From positions 2,262 to 21,585 of the forward strand of contig MEWM01000072.1 of the NCBI GenBank assembly GCA_001775355.1: DNA of 19,324 bases, written 5' to 3'. Below the pieces are notes generated by a model. That model saw only the letters and a program-made list of their open reading frames with translations, did not search any database and had not been told where the DNA came from. The stretch is from a candidate division Zixibacteria bacterium RBG_16_43_9 (lineage in GTDB: Bacteria; Zixibacteria; MSB-5A5; RBG-16-43-9). Below are positions 13,639 through 19,324 of the stretch, one piece after another. The translations under genes were made by a program, and so were the position numbers. Position 1 is the first letter of the stretch; each line of letters opens with the position of its first letter.

Positions 13639-14112
13639 TTGGACTTAGGTACTTTGATCGCAGCAATCTTGACTTTGTTCATCTTTTCCTTTCTCTATAA
13701 GGACAACCCATTTTATAAATTTGCCGAGTATCTCCTGGTCGGCATATCTGTGGGTTATTTCATTGTCATCTCCATTAAGACTACAGTTGTGCCAAAGCTG
13801 ATTTTTCCGGTTTTCAGAGAGGGAGATATGCTCTATCTTATTCCCGGAATTTTGGGGCTATTTATGTTCCTCAGGTTTTTACCCAAACTTGCCTGGCTCT
13901 CCAGGATTTCGATGGCTTTGATAATCGGAGCAGGTGCCGGGGTCTCCATTCCCGCGATGATGCAGGCGCAGATTTATACCCAGATGAAGGCTTCGATGGG
14001 GTCTTATGCCTCGATTAATAATATCATCGTTGCGTTGGCTGTGATTACCACCTTGAGCTATTTTTTCTTCTCCAGGGAGCATAAAGGGCCCTGGGCACCT
14101 CAGCTAAAATAG
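13639..14112 (+). CDS. Membrane protein of the DUF6754 cluster, truncated by a frame change
   Basis: Not assigned to a named family. The start is TTG at 13639 with AAAGGAG nine bases upstream (13623-13629). The 157 residues have about five hydrophobic segments (near 3-19, 29-50, 68-84, 93-110 and 128-144), with a polar TTVVPKLIFPVFREGD loop and an AQIYTQMKASMGSYASINNI loop. The frame stops at TAG 14110-14112 right after WAPQLK. Directly downstream, in the -1 frame, the sequence continues for about 40 residues as a good membrane helix and a typical C-terminus, so the intact gene is probably 13639-14234. It completes the four-gene membrane cluster. TTG start and intact first five segments suggest that the damage is recent, an assembly error or a translational frameshift. 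Confidence 0.75.
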   Translation: MDLGTLIAAILTLFIFSFLYKDNPFYKFAEYLLVGISVGYFIVISIKTTVVPKLIFPVFREGDMLYLIPGILGLFMFLRFLPKLAWLSRISMALIIGAGAGVSIPAMMQAQIYTQMKASMGSYASINNIIVALAVITTLSYFFFSREHKGPWAPQLK

Positions 14113-14234
14113 GGGTTTTCTTTATGATGCTCTTCTTCGGAGCCACCTTTGGCTATACAGTTATGTCCAGAGTAACCCTCTTAATTGGCAGAGCCCAATT
14201 TCTCCTGGGTGATTTCTTAGGGATAATAAAATAA
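14109..14234 (+). pseudogene. Out-of-frame C-terminal part of the preceding membrane protein
   Basis: From 14109 the -1 frame reads on without a stop to TAA 14232-14234. It gives a hydrophobic run starting IGVFFMMLFFGATFGYTVMS followed by RVTLLIGRAQFLLGDFLG. The junction is ctaaaataggggttttc: the codon AAA at 14107-14109 could slip back one base to 14106-14108, also AAA, and continue as ATA GGG GTT. A lost A in the same run would give the same result. An ATG at 14124 could start a separate 36-residue peptide, but no ribosome-binding site is seen. Confidence 0.65.
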
Positions 14235-14329
14235 AAAAATTGTTGCAGGTGGGGAGAGAGAAGGTTAAATTGGGAAGAGGTTGTTAGAAGTGCTAAAAAT
14301 TATAAAGAAGTTTTAATCTTATAGAAAAT

Positions 14330-15181
14330 ATGGCGACTACTCACAAGTTGATAATTGGCAACTGCATGAGCATGGAAGAAATTCCAGATGCAACAGTTCA
14401 TTTAATGATTACTTCACCCCCCTATTTTAATGCTCCATTTGATTATAAAGGGTTATTTAAGAATTATGGACAGTTTTTAGGTGTTCTAAATCGAGTTGCC
14501 AGAGAAGTGTTTAGAGTCCTTAAAAAAGGAAGAATTGCAGTTCTTAATATTGATGATATGCTTGTAAACGGCGAAAAGTTTCCAATTGTTGCGGACACTA
14601 CTAAGATATTCATTGATGCAGGTTTTCAGTATAGAGATAGGATTATCTGGAAGAAGCCCGATGGTTATTTAAGGATTAGCAGAAGAAGTGGGGTGCTTTT
14701 ACAGAATCCTTATCCAATGTATTTTTATCCAGATAATCTTTTGGAAAGCATACTTATTTTTCAAAAAGAGAAATTTGATTATCGTTCAATTCCAAAAGAT
14801 ATTAGAGAAGCATCAAAAATAGATACCAAAGAATTTTCGGATAAAAAATGGTATATGACTCTTTGGGCGATGAATAATGTTATGCCAGGGTCGCGGTTGG
14901 AAAAAGATATTGCTGCTTTTCCTGAGGAATTACCATATAGAGTTATAAAATTGTTTTCATATAAAGGCGAAACCGTTCTTGACCCATTTGTTGGAAGCGG
15001 AACAACAATGAAAGTCGCAAGGGATTTAGGCCGAAATAGTATCGGAATTGAGATAAAGAAATCACTGATTCCAATTGTTAAGAAAAAGCTTGGGTTTGAA
15101 GGTCAGTCTGATCTATATAATCAAAATGACACTTTTGAGGTTACTATAAGAGAGGGAGTTAAGCTTGGATGTATCAGCTAA
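14330..15181 (+). CDS. DNA methyltransferase of a type II restriction-modification system (beta class, probably N4-cytosine)
   Basis: A 283-residue amino-methyltransferase using S-adenosylmethionine. The catalytic motif IV TSPPYF is near the N-terminus (28-33) and the SAM-binding motif I DPFVGSGTT is near the C-terminus (218-226), the order of the beta class. FPEELPYRVIKLFSYKGETV (197-216) before motif I is typical. SPPY rather than DPPY favours N4-cytosine methylation. Its 3' end overlaps the next gene by 17 bases, so the methyltransferase and probable nuclease form a unit. No clear ribosome-binding site precedes the ATG. The cassette is visibly more A+T-rich than the genes on both sides and sits behind a broken gene, which suggests horizontal gain. 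The recognition sequence cannot be read from the protein. Confidence 0.92.
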   Translation: MATTHKLIIGNCMSMEEIPDATVHLMITSPPYFNAPFDYKGLFKNYGQFLGVLNRVAREVFRVLKKGRIAVLNIDDMLVNGEKFPIVADTTKIFIDAGFQYRDRIIWKKPDGYLRISRRSGVLLQNPYPMYFYPDNLLESILIFQKEKFDYRSIPKDIREASKIDTKEFSDKKWYMTLWAMNNVMPGSRLEKDIAAFPEELPYRVIKLFSYKGETVLDPFVGSGTTMKVARDLGRNSIGIEIKKSLIPIVKKKLGFEGQSDLYNQNDTFEVTIREGVKLGCIS

Positions 15182-16238
15182 AATAACTGGCATAAAATAT
15201 TTGCCCTTTTTATGCCGTAAGCTAAACACCTACAGTATAAACAACCTTAATGAGGCATTATCAAAGGATGGAACTTTTATTGTAACCATCGACGAGAAGA
15301 AACAACTTGCTTTGAGCTGGTGGGTTTCAGCAAAACGAACAAGATCATATCCCTATGCCCGAGTTTATGACTCTTTGAGTTTTCAAGGGAAAAAGGTGAC
15401 TCTTATTCCACTTTTTAAAGATGAAGGTAAGGAAGGAGATAGAGATTTTTTGCAGTGGGATACAGTGTCTTTGATGAGTTTATTAAATGTTTATGCAATC
15501 ATTTCTTATTATAGTGATGCTGAGCAAAGTTCGAGATACAAACACAAGATAACAAACCAAAGATTTGATATGATACCACTTAAAGAAGAAATATATAACC
15601 TTTTGCCTTACCAATCAGATGCTTTAGACTGGAACCTCACTCAGATAGAGAAAGTTGGAGAAATTGGACAGAAAGCTTTAAATTCATATGCAAAAATCTC
15701 AAAAAAACTTGATGTAGATATGCATTCAGAAAAATCAGCCAAGAAAAGAATAGAGGAGCTTCTTAAAGGAAAAGAAAACTTTATGAATCTATCCAGAGGA
15801 TTAGCGAAAAAAGCACAAAGTAGGGAAAGTATTACTGTACAACCAAAAGAAAAATTAACAGGTAATAAAGCAACTTTAACTATTAAAAACAATCTTGGAG
15901 GTCATTACTTTTTCACGTGTGACGAGGTTATTATTAATAAAGAAAATATTTACTTGATAGAAGGTAAACATAGTGAGCAAAGTTCGATTCCTTCATTAGA
16001 AGATATAAAAGATGGCTTGTTAAAGATGATTTTATTCACAAACCTGAAAGAAGTAAAGATTAGAGACAAAGAATTTTCGCCTTTTGCAATTTTGAAACTT
16101 ACAAGCAATGAAAAATTTTCTAAGGAATCATTGAGAAAATCTCAAGTTGAACAGTTGCGACTTCTCAAAAAGGAAGCAGAAGAAAATCAGTTTCAAGTAT
16201 CAATTAATGATAAGAATTTGAAGGATATTGGCTTATAA
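15165..16238 (+). CDS. Probable type II restriction endonuclease, PD-(D/E)xK fold
   Basis: The 357-residue protein starts inside the end of the methyltransferase gene, as is common for restriction-modification pairs. No named specificity is recognised. A PD-(D/E)xK-like active site is visible: Asp253 in the strand FFTCDEVII, then Glu266-Gly-Lys268 in IYLIEGKHS, followed by a helix with SLEDIKDGLLKMILF. Residues 1-110 are a beta-rich part with paired Trp (LSWWVSAKRTRSYPYARVYDS). Residues 150-225 are helical and lysine-rich, and the C-terminal ~45 residues are charged and helical. Assignment rests on context plus the D-x12-E-x-K motif. The gene shares the A+T-rich composition of the methyltransferase. 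The downstream gap holds one small open frame. Confidence 0.8.
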   Translation: MDVSAKITGIKYLPFLCRKLNTYSINNLNEALSKDGTFIVTIDEKKQLALSWWVSAKRTRSYPYARVYDSLSFQGKKVTLIPLFKDEGKEGDRDFLQWDTVSLMSLLNVYAIISYYSDAEQSSRYKHKITNQRFDMIPLKEEIYNLLPYQSDALDWNLTQIEKVGEIGQKALNSYAKISKKLDVDMHSEKSAKKRIEELLKGKENFMNLSRGLAKKAQSRESITVQPKEKLTGNKATLTIKNNLGGHYFFTCDEVIINKENIYLIEGKHSEQSSIPSLEDIKDGLLKMILFTNLKEVKIRDKEFSPFAILKLTSNEKFSKESLRKSQVEQLRLLKKEAEENQFQVSINDKNLKDIGL

Positions 16239-16311
16239 GAAAAAGCATTTTGAGATTTTATCAATATTGGCAAGTGACTGAAAAAGTCTGATATATGCGA
16301 AAAACAAGAAA

Positions 16312-16485
16312 ATGAAACAAAAGAACAAAACTAAAAAGCAAATAATCATTAAACTTTATAAGGATAAGTTTATAGACGAACGAGTATTGTGGAATCTATT
16401 AGGTTCCAAGTTCAAAAAACATGAAGTCGAACTGATGGATAGAGTATTTAGACGGTCCCCCAAAAAAAGCATAGTATATATGTAG
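16312..16485 (+). CDS. Possible 57-residue basic protein behind the restriction gene
   Basis: ATG 16312 to TAG 16483-16485 encodes 57 residues, strongly basic at the N-terminus (many Lys), followed by IIIKLYKDKFIDERVLWNLL and a KKHEVELMDRVFRRSPKK end. The predicted chain is largely helical. No good ribosome-binding site is visible (aacaagaaa before the ATG) and no family is recognised. It shares the A+T-rich composition of the restriction-modification cassette and could be a small accessory protein or a decayed fragment. The remaining bases of the gap 16239-16515 show nothing else apart from the ribosome-binding site of the next gene. Confidence 0.3.
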   Translation: MKQKNKTKKQIIIKLYKDKFIDERVLWNLLGSKFKKHEVELMDRVFRRSPKKSIVYM

Positions 16486-16515
16486 TGCAGTTTGCCCTGA
16501 TTACACGGAGGTAAA

Positions 16516-17595
16516 ATGCCCTCTTTGAAGGAGGGGGGAAATAAAAGGAGAATTGTGATTCTGGCGGAGGGGTGTTTTACGGCGCTGGAGGCGAAGACGG
16601 CTTACGGGCTGATCAGGTATAAGCCTTCGGAGGTGGTGGCGGTTATTGATTCTACCAGGGCGGGCAAGACCTCTCAGGAAATCATCGGTGTGGGGGGAAA
16701 TATTCCGGTTGTTAAGAATGTGGAAGGCGCACTTCCTTATAATCCTGATTCGCTTTTAATCGGGATTGCTCCACGGGGCGGGAAGCTGCCTTTAGAATGG
16801 AGAAAAGAAATTATCTCTGCCCTTGAAAATGGTCTAAATATTCTCAACGGAATGCACGATAAATTAAGTAGAGACCCTGAACTTGCCACCTTAGCCAATT
16901 TCAGGAATGTGGCGATTATTGACCTGAGAGAGGCAGAGGGGTATAATAAGGTCGCAGACTACCTGCCTGAAAAAAATAAGGCTAAGGTAGTGTTGACTAT
17001 TGGCACAGATTGCAGGTCAGGGAAGATGATTACGGCTTTTGAGCTGACCGAAGAGGCAAAAAAATTCGGCTGGAGCCCTTATTTTGTCGCAACTGGCCAG
17101 AGCGGGATAATAATCTCCGGAGAAGGGGTTCCAATCGATGCGATCAAAGGTGATTTTATGGCAGGAGCAATGGAAGATTTCCTGATTCAGAAATCTAAAT
17201 CGTATGACCTTTTAGTGGTCGAAGGCCAGGGAACTATTTTACATCCAGGTTATTCAGGAGTATCCTTAGCCCTTCTTCACGGCTCTCTGCCGGATGCTAT
17301 GATTCTTTGTCATTTTCCGGGGAAGAAAAATTTCAATAATTATAATCTGCCTCTGCCTCCGCTTTCGGAATTTGTAAAATTGCACGAGGAGATAACCAGA
17401 CCCTTGAAGCCATCTAAAGTCATTGGAGTCGCCCTTTACACCGGACAGATGAATGAAAAGGAAGCTCTGCGAGAGATAGAGAGAACTGAGGCAGAAATCA
17501 ACCTTCCGGCAACAGACCCGGTCAGGTTCGGCTGTTCGAAATTTCTGGAGTCTATGGAATACTTAAAGAGAACTAATGTATTGTCCCAGATGTAG
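16516..17595 (+). CDS. DUF1611 P-loop protein, DgcN (D-glutamate N-acetyltransferase)-like
   Basis: The 359-residue protein has the two parts of the DUF1611 family: an N-terminal Rossmann-like domain (about 10-150, with RIVILAEGCF and VVAVIDSTRAGKTS) and a C-terminal P-loop domain from about 157. The P-loop is GTDCRSGKM (163-171) and a Walker-B-like DLLVVEGQG lies at 231-239, followed by HPGYSGVSLALLHGSLPDA. Members of this family were described as DgcN, which N-acetylates D-glutamate so that the enolase-superfamily partner DgcA can racemise it. A candidate partner is encoded at 2781. The ribosome-binding site is ggagg (16507-16511). A methionine-free basic start (MPSLKEGGNKRR) rules out a signal peptide. 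Activity on D-Glu here is inferred from family and context; some DUF1611 members may act on other substrates. Confidence 0.85.
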   Translation: MPSLKEGGNKRRIVILAEGCFTALEAKTAYGLIRYKPSEVVAVIDSTRAGKTSQEIIGVGGNIPVVKNVEGALPYNPDSLLIGIAPRGGKLPLEWRKEIISALENGLNILNGMHDKLSRDPELATLANFRNVAIIDLREAEGYNKVADYLPEKNKAKVVLTIGTDCRSGKMITAFELTEEAKKFGWSPYFVATGQSGIIISGEGVPIDAIKGDFMAGAMEDFLIQKSKSYDLLVVEGQGTILHPGYSGVSLALLHGSLPDAMILCHFPGKKNFNNYNLPLPPLSEFVKLHEEITRPLKPSKVIGVALYTGQMNEKEALREIERTEAEINLPATDPVRFGCSKFLESMEYLKRTNVLSQM

Positions 17596-17602
17596 AAATA
17601 AA

Positions 17603-17713
17603 ATGCAGGAGGAAAGAAGACCTTTTCACAAACAGAGAAAATGGATTTGCCAAAAGTGTGGGAAGGTAAGGTTTCAACAAGTCAAAAGGAAAAAAGGAGA
17701 CAAGTATGCTTAG
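17603..17713 (+). CDS. Possible 36-residue CxxC protein
   Basis: ATG 17603 to TAG 17711-17713 encodes 36 residues, very basic, with W-I-C-Q-K-C-G-K in the middle, half of a zinc-ribbon knuckle. It starts 8 bases after the DUF1611 stop and overlaps the start of the carboxypeptidase gene by 8 bases, filling the gap exactly as a translated small gene would. No ribosome-binding site precedes it, and its 3' part must also carry the carboxypeptidase ribosome-binding site, so chance is possible. No family is recognised. Confidence 0.35.
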   Translation: MQEERRPFHKQRKWICQKCGKVRFQQVKRKKGDKYA

Positions 17714-18623
17714 CCTCAAAAACTGGAAAGGGAGCGGGGCAGTCTTTCTTATCTGCTTTATCCTTATTTCAGGATTTTCCTTTTCTTGGACCAGCCCCGC
17801 ATACGGTAGATCCAGGATCAGGTTCTCCAGGAGTAAAGAGTTCAGGTTGACAGCCAAATCTGCCCTGGTTTTAGACCTGGATAAGGGAATAGTGCTTTAT
17901 GATAAAAACAGCGAGGAGGTCCGCTCAATCGCCAGCCTTACGAAATTGATGACCGCTATGGTTTTTTTAGAATGCGGGATTGACCTTTTCGACACTATAA
18001 CCATAAGCCGGGAAGATGCTAAAATCTCTGCCAAGTCACGCCTTCGTCCAGGGGAGACTTTTTATCTGCTCGACCTTTTGCACGCCAGTTTAATGCCCTC
18101 AGATAATCGGGCAACCCGGGCTTTAGTCAGAGCCACAGGCTTAAGCCTTCAGGAATTCGTGGGACGGATGAACAGAAAAGCGGATTCCTTAGGCCTGGTC
18201 AATACCGAATTCTCAGACCCGACCGGACTGGATGCAGACAACGTCTCAACTGCCTGGGAAACTGCCAAGCTTTTGAAAGTGGCTTTAAGCTATCCTTTGA
18301 TCTCGCAGATAACCATCAAGAAATCGTATAAGTTTTTCTCCATCAATAAAAGGAGAAGGATGCACCAACTCAGCAACAGCAATCGACTTCTCAGGGGTGA
18401 CTATGAGGTGCTGGGTGGCAAAACCGGCTTCATAGGCAAGTCCGGCTGGTGTCTAGCAGTAATGCTTAAGAATATCGAAGAAAAGCTCTGCGTGGTAGTT
18501 TTAGGGGCATCTTCTAACATGCGGAGATTTGCAGAGGCAAGACATATTTTGAAATCCGTAATTCAGCTTGAGCCTTTAGAGAAAATCGGTTTCACCGGGG
18601 AGTTAGGACCTCAGGGTCAGTAA
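17706..18623 (+). CDS. D-alanyl-D-alanine carboxypeptidase (SxxK serine peptidase, S11-type)
   Basis: A low-molecular-weight penicillin-binding protein that trims D-Ala from peptidoglycan stem peptides in the periplasm. The 305 residues begin with a signal peptide (hydrophobic 11-25, cleavage near AYG at 32-34). The three active-site motifs are intact: S77-L-T-K80 in SIASLTKLMTA, S132-D-N134 in LMPSDNRA, and K239-T-G241 in VLGGKTGFIG. SDPTGLDADN at 170-179 is also a family mark. The chain ends shortly after the catalytic domain, so the PBP5-type C-terminal beta domain and membrane-anchor helix are absent, making it PBP7-like in size. The ribosome-binding site aaggaga (17694-17700) is good. 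It follows the DUF1611 gene closely, another link to D-amino-acid metabolism. Confidence 0.93.
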   Translation: MLSLKNWKGSGAVFLICFILISGFSFSWTSPAYGRSRIRFSRSKEFRLTAKSALVLDLDKGIVLYDKNSEEVRSIASLTKLMTAMVFLECGIDLFDTITISREDAKISAKSRLRPGETFYLLDLLHASLMPSDNRATRALVRATGLSLQEFVGRMNRKADSLGLVNTEFSDPTGLDADNVSTAWETAKLLKVALSYPLISQITIKKSYKFFSINKRRRMHQLSNSNRLLRGDYEVLGGKTGFIGKSGWCLAVMLKNIEEKLCVVVLGASSNMRRFAEARHILKSVIQLEPLEKIGFTGELGPQGQ

Positions 18624-18693
18624 TATCATAAGAAAATGTCATCGAGAGTTGCAGGCATGGGTGATCGACGAAACCTGTTGTACCTGTCTGGTT

Positions 18694-18716
18694 CCCTCTC
18701 CCCCTGTGGGAGAGGG
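18694..18716. repeat. Hairpin in the gap after the carboxypeptidase gene
   Basis: ccctctccc (18694-18702) pairs perfectly with gggagaggg (18708-18716) around 5 bases. There is no T-tract; the motif resembles common intergenic repeat hairpins. The rest of the 172-base gap 18624-18795 shows no gene apart from the aagaagga ribosome-binding site of the next one. Confidence 0.55.
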
Positions 18717-18795
18717 ATCTCGAAAGATTCAAAGGAAGTATTGCTGGCCCCGCTTAATGGTCTATTAAAGATACGAAGATGAAAAGAAGGACGAA

Positions 18796-19176
18796 ATGGG
18801 TTTAGAAAAAGAAGATATCGAAGAAATTGGTGAAGCCATAGAAAGGGTCGGCGTTGCATTAGAAAAAGAACTTCAGTCGCTCTCTATAAAACTCTCCGAA
18901 GTAAAAAACAGTCTGCAGGGTTTGGGTTCTTCAGAAAAGGCTCTGAAAGAGGACCTTTTTGAGCTGAAAAAAGAGCTACTGGAGCTTCGGGAGTTTCTGG
19001 AAAATTTCGACCAGAGAATTTCCGGGCTGGAATCCAAGCTCTTGAAAGCTCAGGAGAAAGAGGAAGAGGAGATAGATTTAAAAGGGGAGCTTTCCAGGAT
19101 CAGGCAGGAAATAGAGTTTATGAGAAGTCTTCTGACTTTAGCCTTGGAAGAAGATAAAAGATTTCCGCCGGAATGA
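18796..19176 (+). CDS. Acidic coiled-coil protein of unknown function
   Basis: A 126-residue protein without signal peptide, membrane segment or cysteine. Almost the whole chain from about residue 4 to 118 is helical with heptad-like Leu/Ile spacing (IERVGVALEKELQSL, ELKKELLELREFLENF, LSRIRQEIEFMRSLL), so it probably forms a long coiled coil. It is strongly acidic, with runs such as EKEEEEID. The ribosome-binding site aagaagga (18783-18790) is good and a terminator lies 88 bases after the stop. No family is recognised; a scaffold or cell-envelope/division role would be speculation. Confidence 0.75.
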   Translation: MGLEKEDIEEIGEAIERVGVALEKELQSLSIKLSEVKNSLQGLGSSEKALKEDLFELKKELLELREFLENFDQRISGLESKLLKAQEKEEEEIDLKGELSRIRQEIEFMRSLLTLALEEDKRFPPE

Positions 19177-19185
19177 ATTTTAAAA

Positions 19186-19220
19186 AGGTTCAAAGGTTTA
19201 AGGGTTCAAGAGTTCAAGGG
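19186..19220. repeat. GTTCAA-type repeat, copy 4
   Basis: Tandem-like units aggttcaa-aggtttaa-gggttcaa-gagttcaa run from 19186 to 19217. They resemble 13281-13304 and the repeats around the four-helix-bundle gene. Confidence 0.65.
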
Positions 19221-19263
19221 GAAATAAAAAAACGTGACCGTTGTTCGTTTATCGTGAGCGTGC

Positions 19264-19290
19264 AGCAAGGCTTTTGCCTTGCTTTTTTTT
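19264..19290 (+). terminator. Rho-independent terminator after the coiled-coil gene
   Basis: agcaaggc (19264-19271) pairs perfectly with gccttgct (19276-19283) around TTTT, followed by a run of eight T (19283-19290). Confidence 0.85.
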
Positions 19291-19295
19291 GTAGG

Positions 19296-19315
19296 GGCAG
19301 ACCCCCGTGTCTGCC
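19296..19315. repeat. Hairpin at the window end
   Basis: ggcagac (19296-19302) pairs with gtctgcc (19309-19315). The preceding gtagggg matches the half-site of the 6632 palindrome, so this is probably the edge of another intergenic repeat cut by the window end. Confidence 0.45.
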
Positions 19316-19324
19316 ATCATTTCT

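Noticed and set aside
14241..14319. Frame ending NWEEVVRSAKNYKEVLIL before the methyltransferase gene
   Set aside because: It has no start codon and is too short to recognise; it could be a remnant of a gene displaced by the restriction cassette, but nothing supports this beyond the open frame.
18636..18790. Short + strand open frame in the gap after the carboxypeptidase gene
   Set aside because: It runs through the 18694 hairpin repeat, has no ribosome-binding site and shows no protein-like pattern.

Overview
The window reads as a chromosomal segment from an uncultured, diderm bacterium of moderate G+C. The first two genes are the tail of a secreted protein with a FlgD/type IX-like C-terminal Ig fold and a PorV/PorQ-family outer-membrane protein. 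This pairing suggests the Fibrobacteres-Chlorobi-Bacteroidetes superphylum or a neighbouring candidate phylum (Zixibacteria, KSB1, WOR-3 and similar). That placement is inference; there is no rRNA or other phylogenetic marker here. Intergenic DNA is packed with small terminal-inverted-repeat and hairpin elements, which is also typical of such genomes.

Layout. 1-1255: tail of a secreted protein, PorV-like gene and a strong terminator. 1410-6467 (+ strand): promoter, alanine racemase, enolase-superfamily dipeptide epimerase (or N-acetyl-D-Glu racemase), a four-helix-bundle gene bracketed by inverted GTTCAA repeats, a large secreted N-acetylmuramoyl-L-alanine amidase, and an Mth938-like protein. 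6678-10616 (- strand): a CUT1-type sugar ABC importer (lipoprotein binding protein, two permeases, no ATPase gene) with a GyrI-like small protein inserted in the operon. 10743-14234 (+): a four-gene membrane cluster starting with a DUF6754 protein; its last gene is broken by a one-base frame change. 14330-16485: an A+T-rich type II restriction-modification cassette. 16516-18623: a DUF1611/DgcN-like P-loop protein, a possible 36-codon CxxC protein, and a secreted D-Ala-D-Ala carboxypeptidase. 18796-19290: an acidic coiled-coil protein and a terminator.

How it fits together. Five genes concern D-amino acids or murein: alanine racemase, epimerase, amidase, DUF1611 and DD-carboxypeptidase. A plausible theme is cell-wall turnover and recovery of D-Ala and D-Glu. 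The DUF1611 and enolase-superfamily genes could be partners of the DgcN/DgcA kind although they lie about 13 kb apart. The DUF6754 cluster is the least understood part and the best candidate for an undescribed system. At least four repeat families (TGTCATT-, TCGTAGTGCGA-, GTTCAA- and TGTAGTTG-type) fill the gaps and in several places supply stop codons, start codons or the DNA just before a ribosome-binding site.
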